Shown in pieces: positions 1-9,167 of a DNA stretch of 64,000 nt (the stretch's first letter is position 1; each line of letters begins with the position of its first letter). This stretch comes from Oreohelix idahoensis (Eukaryota; Mollusca; Gastropoda; Stylommatophora; Oreohelicidae), in assembly GCA_024509875.1 (NCBI GenBank), contig JAMPIV010005827.1, positions 343,501 to 407,500 of the forward strand, written 5' to 3'. The notes beneath the pieces were generated by a model that saw only the letters and a program-made list of their open reading frames with translations, was not told the DNA's origin and did not search any database. The position numbers and the translations under genes were made by a program.

Positions 1-1153
1 TTAGATCAGCTGCTGTGCTCACCGCGAAGGAGATGGGAATGGATGGTCAAATTTTAATTCAATACGTAACGGCTGAATGTGATAAATATATTGAAAAAAG
101 GGAAGAAAAAAGAAAGGTTAGTGAAGAGAAGAGGTTACAAATTGAGGTTGATAGAGAAATTAAGAGGCTGCAGATTGAGGCAGAAGAAAAACGACAGCAA
201 AGGGAGGCAGAAGATAAAAAGGCCGAAAGGGAGGCAGAAGATAAAAAGGCCGAAAGGGAGGCAGAAGATAGAAGGTTGCAAAGGGAGCACGAATTACGAC
301 TAAGGGAGCTGGAATTACAAGGCCCGGCTCCTGAAAATGGTGCCAGCCCTTTTGCCTCAGATGCTACGCCCAGTCTGGGAGCCTCAAACTCAGCTATGGG
401 GTTTCATTTAGACCATTTTGTTGAAAAAGACGATGACATAGAGGGGTACCTAGGACGTTTTGAGTTATTAGCTACTACATATGGGTTAGAGAGAGAGAGG
501 TGGAGCTTAAAGCTATCACAGGGATTGAGAGGTACTTCTTATGAAGTATTTGCCAAAATGAACAGGGAAGACCAAGACAATTATGACATGTTAAAGCAGG
601 CTTTGTTATTAAGGTACGAGAAGAATGGTGAATTTTATCGTAAGAAATTTAGAAATGCCAAAATGTTGTCTGGGGAGACATACCACCAATTCTCTGCTAG
701 ACTAGAAACCTATTTGGAGAAATGGACGGCTCTGGGGAAGACCCAAGATCTTAAAGAAATGATCATGATTGAGCAATTGAGAGAGTCCATGCTCCAGACA
801 TGAGAAAATTTCTCATGGAACAAGGTGCAGAGAAGTTGGGGGAAATTTTAAATGTTGCTGAGAGGTATCAGGCAGCCCAGGCAGAGGTAAGTGGTGCTAA
901 AAAGAAGCACATAGACAATTTTAAAGCTCCACAGCAATTTAATAAATTTGATAATAGAGAGCAGGGAAATAAAGGTAGGACAAACTTTGAGCGGGCAAGA
1001 AATGACTATCGCGACAGAAACTCACAGTTCAATGACCAAAAGTTCAATGAAAGAAAACCGTTGAACCAAGGAAAAAGATGGTGTAAATGGTGCAAGAAGG
1101 ATACCATAACACCGAATTTTGTAGAAGGAAACCTTCAAACATTGCTGCAATGA
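1..1153 (+). pseudogene. gag: gag of copy 1 (coiled coil plus SCAN-like capsid domain)
   Basis: The open frame enters from the window edge; homology with copy 2 puts the true start about seven codons upstream. The first ~100 codons form a strongly charged Glu/Lys/Arg coiled coil with a short tandem repeat (near 190-275). A retrotransposon capsid domain follows at about 400-860, with a helix pattern resembling the SCAN domain (Arg-Tyr, Tyr-Arg-Lys-Lys-Phe, Gly-Glu-Thr-Tyr, Ala-Arg-Leu). The frame breaks near 800 (two overlapping reading frames) and again near 1110 inside the CCHC zinc knuckle, whose first two cysteines are at about 1081-1096. Gag would package the RNA in cytoplasmic particles. 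Established work derives vertebrate SCAN domains from Gmr1-like capsids, which fits. Confidence 0.85.
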
Positions 1154-1512
1154 AGTCGGGGACGCAAAGATTAAAGGTTAATCCTAATGGACAACAGGAA
1201 CCTTATCACCCCCCAGTTTGTGAGGATGTTATTTGTAATGGGGGCACCATAAGGTGCCTTTATGATACAGGTTTGGATTATGATTCAGTTGTGAAGTCTA
1301 GCCTAGTGGACCCAAGTCAGTATACCACAGAAACAGTGGAAATACAAGGGGCGACTAAGGACATACCACTCATGACACTTCCCATCGCAAGGATAACGGT
1401 GAAAACTCGCTATGTGGAAGGAGAAATCAGAGCAGCAGTGATAGATGAACCAATCTACCCTCTGATATTGGGGTGTAGATACGTCTTCTTGGGGAATCCC
1501 GAGAAACTGTGA
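1087..1512 (+). pseudogene. pr: aspartic protease region of copy 1
   Basis: The 141-codon frame begins in the last part of the gag zinc knuckle and runs into a retroviral-type aspartic protease. The catalytic Asp-Thr-Gly is preceded by a hydrophobic strand (Arg-Cys-Leu-Tyr-Asp-Thr-Gly, near 1252-1272), and the second signature (Pro-Leu-Ile-Leu-Gly-Cys) is near 1455. Protease would cleave the Gag-Pol polyprotein. The downstream frame restarts at 1509, overlapping by a few bases, so protease and integrase are out of phase here, although the homologous region in copy 2 is continuous. Confidence 0.8.
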
Positions 1513-2720
1513 TCATGGCGACAGTGCAGACCAGGTCACAGAAGAAGGAGGAAGAAGGTGAACCTATAAATGCTCATCCAGAGGAGATGAGGAAGGCGCA
1601 GGCTGAGGATAGGACACTCAAGCCCTGTTTTAAAAAATTGCCCAAATGCCACACACCTCCGCGCAAGGGGGAATATTTCATGAAGAACAAACTCTTATAC
1701 AGGAAGGCCGGAACTGGAACAAATGGTCACGGACAGTTAGTTTTCCAATTATATAGGATAAAGTTGGAATAAGGATGCGATTCCTTGTTGGAAAAGATGG
1801 GACATGAGAAGGTCGGTATATTGTCAAAACTTTGCTCAGGGAACGGAATATAAAAATATTGTCGAGTAAATGTCAAAGGGTGTTGATGGACTTTGTGAAG
1901 CATGTGGGGAAATGCCATGTGGGAACACCTTTTGAGAGGGTGTGCAGTGGATATAGTAGGAACTCTCACTCGGCCAAGAGGGGAACAGTTAATTTAGGCT
2001 GGTGGAAATTAATTATGTGGGGAGAGGGGTAGACAAAGTGAATGGGAGCCCCTTTTACAATATTTCGATTAGGATTGGATAAAAATGGCACTATGCGAAG
2101 ATAAAGAAGAAATTTTACCAGGATAGATGACAAATCTCGGTCAGATTATATAAACTGGAAGAAAAAGAAAGAGAGCGAAGATTTATCAGCATTTAAGCAA
2201 TTTAAGTGGGGAGACAAAGGGAACGGAAAAAAATTGGTAGTGGGTCGATTTGTGAGTGATGATTCTGGAAGAAAAACGGATTGTGGGATCAATTCTGCCG
2301 CATTGTTTGGTACGGGAGGTACACATAGTTCAACGGGATGGGTTCATGAAAAATGTATTGGGAAATTAAAGATCAGAGTAGCTTTATTAAGGACTGGACA
2401 GATGAGAAGGCGGAAGAGACTGTTACTATGTATCAATATGTGAACGAATGACATCGTTTGAAAGTGGATGGAAATGGCAAATGATAATTTGAACAAGCAG
2501 GAAGAAACATGCAGCATATTTTAATAGGAAGGCAAAGGACAGGGAATGGCAGTCGGAGAGAAGGTGTGCTTTTACTACGGAAGCCAGAATAAATTACAAA
2601 TTGGTTGGCAAGGTCCATATACGGTTCTAGAGAAGGTGTCTAGAACAAACTATAAAATTGACAAAAAGGGGAAGGAAAAAGTTTATCATGTAAACCAGTT
2701 AAAGAAGTATCTGGACAGAC
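1509..2720 (+). pseudogene. int: integrase remnant of copy 1, catalytic core destroyed, GPY/F module kept
   Basis: The first 87 codons (1509-1772) match the N-terminal extension of the copy 2 integrase. From about 1773 to 2540 the nucleotide sequence still resembles the copy 2 zinc-finger and DDE core (for example the stretch around 1910-1990), but it is riddled with substitutions and indels and no frame survives. The frame reopens at 2546 with the GPY/F module (Gly-Trp-Gln-Gly-Pro-Tyr, near 2600), which in active elements helps bind DNA or chromatin. The damage is much denser here than in gag or RT. Confidence 0.75.
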
Positions 2721-3858
2721 CACTCCAGGAAAGCACCCCCTTATTGACCTTGGCTATTGCAACCCAGATGCAAAAAGAACCACTCACCTCACATGAATAC
2801 CCATTACATCCTTGTGAAACAGCAGCACAGGTAAAAGTCAGTAAGCACCTGACTAAAAACCAGAGGGAGAGAGTTCAACAGGTTCTGGAGGAACATACAG
2901 ATGTATTAACAGATAAACAGGCCATACAACTTTGCTACAGTATGACATGAAACTGGTAGACTCAAACCCAATCTGTATGAGAGCCTATTCTATTCCGTTC
3001 GCGAAGGAGAAGGCATTGAAGGAAGAAATAGAGTATTTGTTGAAGGAGGGGATTATTTCGCACAGTGAATCATCTTTTAGTTCTAGTGTCGTTTTGTTGA
3101 GGAAACCGTCTGGGGAACACAGACTGTGCATAGATTACAGGAAACTGAATGCTGTCACAGAAGGACAAGTGGATCCATTACCAGACACAAAACAGTTATT
3201 TGCCAGACTGAACAAGGCAAAATACTTTTCAAAGGTGGATCTTAGTAAAGGCTATTACCAGATCCCAGTGAAGCCTTATTTGGCTTTTAGCACTTCGGAT
3301 GGACATTATGAATTCAATATGCTACCATTCGGACTGAAAAATGCTCCGAGTGTATTTTCAAGGATGATGCGCAAATTGTTGGATCCCCTGAATAACCCAT
3401 GTATCACGAATTTCATGGATGATATTTTCGTCGCCACAGAGACATTTGAAGAACACATTGAAGCTCTGGAGATGTTGTTTGATAGACTTCGGGAGGCGAA
3501 CTTAACTGCTAGGCCAACAAAATGTTGTATTGGATGCAAAGAGTTGGAATTCTTGGGACAGACTGTATATCAGGGTAATATGACCCCTGATCCTAAGAAC
3601 TTGGAAAAACTGCAGAGAGCACCTAGGCTGCAAACAAAAAAGGACGTGCGATCATTTGTGTCGTTATGCGGATTTTATCAGAAATACATCAAAAATTTTA
3701 ACGCTATTTGTGCTCCTCTGACTGATCTGACTCGCAAGGGACTTCCAGATAAAATTATTTGGACTGCACAATGTGAACTAGCGTTCCAAGAGTTAAAGGA
3801 AAAACTCACTAGCAAGCCTATTCTCAAACTGCCTGATTTGACACAGGACTTTGTTTAA
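2720..3858 (+). pseudogene. rt: reverse transcriptase of copy 1
   Basis: A linker follows the GPY/F module, then a frameshift near 2930, then a 308-codon frame containing the RT palm: the template-grip region (Arg-Leu-Cys-Ile-Asp-Tyr-Arg-Lys-Leu-Asn), motif A (Lys-Val-Asp-Leu-Ser-Lys-Gly-Tyr), motif B (Leu-Pro-Phe-Gly-Leu) and the catalytic Phe-Met-Asp-Asp near 3412. Compared with copy 2 it lacks a few codons just after motif A (near 3272), an in-frame deletion. The tail enters the tether before RNase H and stops at 3858 through a frameshift. The catalytic aspartates are present but the gene is broken. Confidence 0.88.
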
Positions 3859-4205
3859 GAACGATGCAAGTAATGTAGGACTCGGAGGGGCTTTGTTGCA
3901 AAGATCATCTTCACTGATGGGGAACTTAAACAGTCGCTTATGCAAGCCGCAAATTGAATAAGGCGGAACAAGGATACTCCACAAGCGAAAAAGAATGTTT
4001 AGCATTAATCTGGGCAATAAAGAAGTTTCAAATCTATCTGTATGGTAGGACTTTTGTGGTGGAGACGGACCATCAGCTCTCGTGTTTTGTCTCAGGCTAA
4101 GCATGAAAACGCAAGATTGCTGAGGTGGTCTTTATTGCTTCAACCTTATCAGTTTAGTATCCAATATATCCAGGCAAATTGAATGTCGGTGCAGATTTCC
4201 TCAGT
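3850..4205 (+). pseudogene. rnh: RNase H remnant of copy 1
   Basis: The nucleotide sequence remains alignable to the RNase H of copy 2: the first Asp region near 3855-3880, the Ser-Glu-Lys-Glu-Cys-Leu block near 3985-4005, the Thr-Asp-His block near 4065-4080, and a degraded terminal block near 4190-4210. Several single-base indels break the frame (near 3857, 3920, 4078 and 4170). No envelope-like frame lies between here and the LTR. Confidence 0.75.
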
Positions 4206-4303
4206 CGGCACCCCTGTGATCAAAATTAGAGTAGTGGCAGACGTGAGGAGTAATTTTACCTATGTGTATCGCTGGTTTTGGAACTTGCCATAGGCATGTT
4301 TTC

Positions 4304-4314
4304 AAGTGGGGAGA
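4304..4314 (+). promoter_or_regulatory. polypurine tract of copy 1
   Basis: An 11-base purine run (AAGTGGGGAGA) lies immediately upstream of the 3' LTR start. The identical run precedes the 3' LTR of copy 2 at 32212-32222, supporting its role as the plus-strand DNA primer. Confidence 0.75.
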
Positions 4315-6474
4315 TGTGTAGTGAAATTGACAGAGATACAACGGTAAAATACCTCCAAAGATAACATTTAAGGATAAACATAATGCGTAGGCTGCGAATA
4401 GTACATGATCGCCTAGACCGCGGGTCATCATCCTCCATAAAAATTGACTTGCTAGACAGGAGGGGAACGGGGGATCAAAAAGGAAAAAAATATGACTGGA
4501 AAGATTGCGTGAGACTAGAAAGGCTAAGGAGACGCAATTGGGGGGGAAACGGAGAAAAGTCACGTTTCCCAAGTTGACATAAAAAGTAAGCAACTCGACA
4601 GAAGGGACCATAGATATGTTACGCCACAGTCATTTATTGGACGCTTTTGCGCGATACCAAGCCCTTGATTTGAATTCAGCGGCTCAACGCAGATGTTAGG
4701 AATATTACAAAAATCAAAAAGTACTTTTTTTCTTAATATTAATGTTAGGAATATAAAAATTAGCTGGCCGGATGGCCTATTCTGAGCAGTGAACTAATAT
4801 GTTCTTAATTTTACAGACGGATAGATAATATTGAAGATAATGACAAAAGACAGTGTTGTTCACATCATCGACAGACTGTATTGAATCTAAAAGTGTCGCT
4901 AATTGCAAAAAAAAAAACGACCTCGAGACGCAGGTGTTCAAATTTACTTAGTATGGAGGAGAGGGTTTTTGGGTGGTAGCTGTGTCTAAAAATAACTTTT
5001 AACGACAAAATTTTGGAGGGGAGAGAAAGGTTGGTTCAAAAATCAAGTACATTTTGTAGAAACACAAGTAGAGACGGACAGACTAACAGATAAACATCCA
5101 TACTTGACTGAAGCATGACTGAAATGACTTTAGGGTAGGAAATTTGAATTTGAAATAAACCTAGGCAGTGATTGGCCACAGACAATCATATCATTAGCGC
5201 TCAGACGCGAAAGTGGGCCATTCTTCAATAGTTGTTCAGTGATAGACACAGATTTTAAAGTGTGGTGATTTCCATATGAAAGAAAGTGAAAGAAGTTTAG
5301 GGACGCCATACTATAGCCAGCAGCTCAGCTGAGTTTTGCTAGCAATTCTGTGTTATTTATTCATAATCTGGTAAGATTGAAATTATTTCTTTGTATATTT
5401 TGAATATTGTTTATGTTCGAGTGATTTGATACTGCCATATCGAAATCTAGCCTTACAAACAAGTAGGGATTTGCTCTAGACCCCCCGCCCAAGTCAGGGT
5501 CTAGGGACCAACAATATACATAAACTCCAGCAAGGGTTAGGAAGACAGATCAAGTGTTGAGAATAATGAAACATATTACCTATCCTCTTTTAGGGCAGAA
5601 AACTAATAAATATTTTTCAGAATCTATAGTCTGGGAGGATCTATCTGATGTAAAACCACCATGGTAAATGTGCTGTTTGGTCAGAGAGATCTGACCTGTC
5701 TGTATGATGTGGTTGTTGTGTCAGTGTTGTGTCCAGACGTGGGTAGAGAATAGATTTTGACACATGGCCCATACTTTGATTGCAGAGCTGTGAGTTTCTG
5801 TTGTCAACAAGCAGTGTCTATTCAGTTGGTGACTTTACTCGAGTGTATCTGTGCAGTACTTGTGACAGAGACCACCATTATTGCCCGGCAGCACGGAGAG
5901 GTGGGACCACCTGATTTCAGCACCAGAGCTACAACTACAAGATGAGTGAGCCTCTGGTCTGCTGGACATTCACCAACGCTTTGTAGTTACTAATACCCCA
6001 TAAACATTCCCACCATTTTCTGGACACTGTGTAGTCAATATAGACAGGTGTGATGAGGCCACCCCAACAGCACAAACATTAACTATCCTCCCAAGTAGAT
6101 GACTACTAGAACATTTTAATAAAACTAACTAGTATAGTACATATATATGTACACTATTGCATTTATGATATAATATTCCATGCATTTCTTTTCATAATCT
6201 CTAAATCCTTTTAAGTTCTGGTCAACCTAAAAAATTGATCCAGAACAAAATAAATGTAATATAATTCTATCAAAAAATCTTACACACGTGAGTTAGTTCA
6301 GTGTATTTTAACATTTATTAATATTTATTAGTCTTGTTAAATATCTGTGGGTATATCTATAACCTATTTCTGACAATTCTCAACTACATTTTATCTCAGG
6401 AGCCTTCACAGCTGGCCTCATACAATTACATTTAGTAATATCACCATCATACAATACCATCAAACACCACTACA
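4315..6474 (+). repeat. 3' LTR of copy 1 (about 2.16 kb, diverged)
   Basis: It starts TGTG directly after the polypurine tract. It ends near CACTACA, where the sequence parallels the end of the copy 2 LTRs: both have a CTTCA-CAGCTG-like or CTTCATAGCTG block about 70-80 bases before the end, followed by a CA-rich, ATCA-rich tail. Scattered blocks in the middle also match (near 5160 and 5300-5400). Divergence from copy 2 is high, so the exact end is inferred. No coding region is seen inside. Confidence 0.7.
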
Positions 6475-7419
6475 GTCCGTTGCATGACTTTTGGGGGAAC
6501 TATTGAGTTTTACCCCACAGCTCTTGTCCATGTTAATACACCTTTCTTTTCAGGACAAGTTAAGGTATGCATGCTTCAGAATCCAATTGCAGATCTGATG
6601 TTGGGACGCATCCATGGTAGTAAGGATTGTTCCCCACAGGAAATTGAGGAATGGGAATTAAATAATGTGCAATCTTATTGCAATGCTAACGCTGTCATTG
6701 CAACAGCTACATTACGGGCCAACAAAATAAATACATGTGGCACAGTTTTCTCCAATTTCAGTCTCAGTACCATTCTGGAAATCGATAAGGAGAAGGATAA
6801 GACTCTCCTACAGGATAAAAAGTATACTAAACTACCAGTCCATCCTAGGAAGATTAGAAAATCATTTCGAGGCAGATATGCCTTTTCTCAAGAGAATGCC
6901 GCCAAGTCGGAAGATAGATGTTGGCGACAGGATCATATTAACAGTGATCTTAATAAAATTGTTGGAAATGGGAAAAGAAGGGATGTCCAGAACAAGGGTA
7001 ATGATGTTGAAGTTCTTATGAACTTAACTAATAAAATTAGGACAAATAAATATGTCAATCATTATGAGACATCATCTCATAAGACTACCATATCCAAAAG
7101 ATTAAATAGAAGAACTATTTATCACGTTAGTGACACTGATCCCACTTACATTGGGAAGGGTGCATATTCTCGCACCGTGTTAGTGCGCAATGTGCCACAA
7201 GGTACCAGATGGCAGGCACTTAGCAATTTCTTTAATGACACGGCAGACGTTATGTTTGTACGGTTGTTGTCACCTACCAATGACAGGTATGGTGAAGCTA
7301 TAGTTACATTTCGTAACAATAGAGATGCTCGAATGGTCATCGAGCATGATAATGGTGCTTACTTTAACCATCATTGTCTACGGTTACAATTAGTACCTAA
7401 TGCTGCGTCACGCAGATAA
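6475..7419 (+). CDS. protease tail fused to a basic linker and RRM-like RNA-binding domain
   Basis: The frame is open from 6475, at the LTR junction; the first Met is at 6484, and since the frame is cut this is not a true start. Residues 1-45 look like the second half of a retroviral-type protease, ending Asp-Leu-Met-Leu-Gly-Arg. Residues ~100-220 are Lys/Arg/Asn-rich. Residues ~228-307 fit the RRM fold: RNP2-like Val-Leu-Val-Arg-Asn-Val, a helix, a second strand, RNP1-like Arg-Tyr-Gly-Glu-Ala-Ile-Val-Thr-Phe, a helix (Asp-Ala-Arg-Met-Val-Ile-Glu) and a last strand. It stops at 7419, only ~60 bases before the GPY/F module, where an integrase core would be expected. I infer RNA binding. The RRM assignment rests on pattern only. 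Confidence 0.65.
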   Translation, partial: VRCMTFGGTIEFYPTALVHVNTPFFSGQVKVCMLQNPIADLMLGRIHGSKDCSPQEIEEWELNNVQSYCNANAVIATATLRANKINTCGTVFSNFSLSTILEIDKEKDKTLLQDKKYTKLPVHPRKIRKSFRGRYAFSQENAAKSEDRCWRQDHINSDLNKIVGNGKRRDVQNKGNDVEVLMNLTNKIRTNKYVNHYETSSHKTTISKRLNRRTIYHVSDTDPTYIGKGAYSRTVLVRNVPQGTRWQALSNFFNDTADVMFVRLLSPTNDRYGEAIVTFRNNRDARMVIEHDNGAYFNHHCLRLQLVPNAASRR

Positions 7420-7450
7420 CATGCTATGGTAATACAATTGTCTCATATCA

Positions 7451-7708
7451 TTGATGACTCATCATAGTCATTCATCATTTCTTTTCCTTTCTGGTCCTTA
7501 TAAGGTTACTGATAAAATTTCAGACGTTGATTACGTCTTAGATATCAAGGGACACAGAAAGATATTCCATATTAATATGCTCAAGCAATTTCATACACGT
7601 CCTATACACTTACAGTCAATTTTTCATGAATTAGATGACAATACTGTATCTACTTTTCATTATTTTAATGTATCTGTTATACAGGAGGCAGAATATTCTT
7701 TTTCCTGA
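7451..7708 (+). pseudogene. int: integrase GPY/F module of second Gypsy element
   Basis: An 85-codon frame carries Ser-Gly-Pro-Tyr-Lys-Val followed by the Asp-Tyr-Val-Leu-Asp and Phe-His-Ile-Asn-Met-Leu-Lys pattern of the Gypsy integrase C-terminus. No zinc finger or DDE core is present upstream, so the catalytic part was deleted or replaced. The frame ends before the linker to RT. Confidence 0.75.
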
Positions 7709-7789
7709 AGTGCAGATGCCTCTACCTGTACTTACTGTCCAATCTACTGAATCTTGGCGTGATGTGTGACCATTTCTTCTACGATTACA

Positions 7790-8681
7790 CCGCAACAGCA
7801 TCAACGCGTTGCTAATCTTCTACAATCTTTCCCAGATGTGTTAACGGATGTACCGGGTTGCACCTCTGTAATTAGTCACGATATAATTCTGAATGATGAT
7901 ACACCAATTCGTGTTCATCCTTATTCTGTACCTCTACATTTCTGAGTAAGACATCTCAGGAACTCGAACAGATGATATCATTAGGTATTATTGAGACTAG
8001 TACATCTCCATTTTCTTCTCCTTTAGTCATTGTCCGGAAAAAGGACAACAACATACGTTTATGTGTTGACTATAGGAAACTTAATGCGCAGACAGTACCG
8101 GATAGCGAACCACGTCCTATCCTTGACGATTTACTTCCTCGTCTATCCAATGCTACACTTTTCACTAAAATTGACTTAACTAAAGGTTATTGGCAGATTC
8201 CACTAACCGAAAGAGCCAAATACTACACAGCATTCTCAACTCCATGAGGTCTTTACCAGTGGAACGTGATGCCTTTTGGGCTAATGAATGCTCCAGCTAC
8301 CTTTATTCGCATGATGCGAAAAATTTTAGCAGGTAGATCAGATATAATTACCTACATTGACGACATATGTTTGTTTAGTTCATCATTTGAGGAACATTTT
8401 TTGGGTCTTAAATCAGTTTTGGAAATATTGCGGGATAACCATTTAACCGCTAAACCAACTAAAATTCAAATAGCGTGTAATGAGATAACATTCCTGGGGC
8501 ACATTATTGGATCGGGACGTATCCAAACAATTCCCAGTACAGTTTCTAAATATTAAATTTATCTGTTCCTCAAACGAAGAAACAGGTTAGGAGTCTGTTA
8601 GGTTTAATCCAATACTATAGCAGATTTGTACCTCACCTATCATCTATCACGGCTGTCCTGTCTTCGTTACTAAAGAAGAAC
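7790..8681 (+). pseudogene. rt: reverse transcriptase of second Gypsy element
   Basis: The linker before the palm (Phe-Pro-Asp-Val-Leu-Thr-Asp) starts near 7830. A frameshift near 7945 precedes the 7972-8247 frame with Arg-Leu-Cys-Val-Asp-Tyr-Arg-Lys-Leu-Asn and motif A (Lys-Ile-Asp-Leu-Thr-Lys-Gly-Tyr). A single in-frame stop (TGA near 8245) separates it from the 8266-8556 frame with Met-Pro-Phe-Gly-Leu and the catalytic Tyr-Ile-Asp-Asp near 8353. After a frameshift near 8550, the thumb/connection region continues to about 8680 in another frame. Recognisable but dead. Confidence 0.85.
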
Positions 8682-9167
8682 ATGCCTTTAAGGATAAATT
8701 GGACCGACGAATGTGACAAAACTTTTCGCGCTATCTTAAAAATATTTTCATGCCCACCTGTTTTAAGATTACCAGATGCTTCTAAAAAGTTTGTTCTACG
8801 TACAGATGCGAGTAATTACGGACTCGGGGCATGTCTACTGCAATATCATGATGATGTCCTTCACCCGGTAATGTATATCTCTACGCAAACTGAAACCTCG
8901 GAGATGAAATATTCCACTGTGGACCGAGAATTGCTCTCCGTAATCTGGGCAATTACCAAGTTAGAGAAATTCTTACTGGGATCTCCATTTCTGATCCAGA
9001 CTGATCAGAAATCAGTGGCAGCATTACGTCGCTCAAACCATAAAAGTGCTAAACTTGCACGATTTGCTATTACGTTGCAACCCTACGAATTCGAGATACA
9101 GTCGATACCTGGAACTGAAAACGTCATAGCCGACACGTTGTCCAGACATCCTACGGATTCTGAATGA
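8682..9167 (+). pseudogene. rnh: RNase H of second Gypsy element
   Basis: A 161-codon open frame has the RNase H1-type blocks of Gypsy elements: Leu-Arg-Thr-Asp-Ala-Ser-Asn-Tyr-Gly-Leu-Gly (first Asp near 8808), a Val-Asp-Arg-Glu-Leu-Leu block with the catalytic Glu near 8930, Gln-Thr-Asp-Gln-Lys-Ser near 9000, and the terminal Asp-Thr-Leu-Ser-Arg-His block near 9135. The reading frame itself is intact, but the rest of the polyprotein is not. It would degrade the RNA strand of the RNA:DNA hybrid. Confidence 0.85.

Larger units (their letters stand above)
1..6474 (+). mobile_element. Gmr1-type Ty3/Gypsy retrotransposon, copy 1 (decayed, 5' cut by window edge)
   Basis: This stretch reads gag, protease, integrase remnant, GPY/F module, reverse transcriptase, RNase H remnant, polypurine tract and 3' LTR, all on the plus strand. 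It is homologous along its length to the complete element at 25055-34527. The window opens a few codons inside gag, so the 5' LTR lies upstream. Integrase precedes reverse transcriptase, the order described for Gmr1-like elements and unlike ordinary Gypsy elements. Multiple frameshifts and a ruined integrase core show it is dead. The 3' LTR ends at about 6474, and the next base is inside the open protease frame of another retroelement, so this copy is nested in an older one. Confidence 0.9.
6475..9167 (+). mobile_element. second Gypsy element, Gmr1-like order, with RRM-like domain; interrupted by copy 1
   Basis: Starting at the base after the copy 1 LTR, the plus strand encodes the second half of a retroviral-type protease, a basic linker with an RRM-like domain, an integrase C-terminal GPY/F module, reverse transcriptase and RNase H. 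It is a different family from copies 1 and 2: YIDD replaces FMDD and identity is low. Integrase material again lies before RT. The upstream half is missing at 6475, consistent with copy 1 having inserted into it. The 3' LTR may lie within 9168-11130, but no partner is in the window to define it. Confidence 0.8.
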
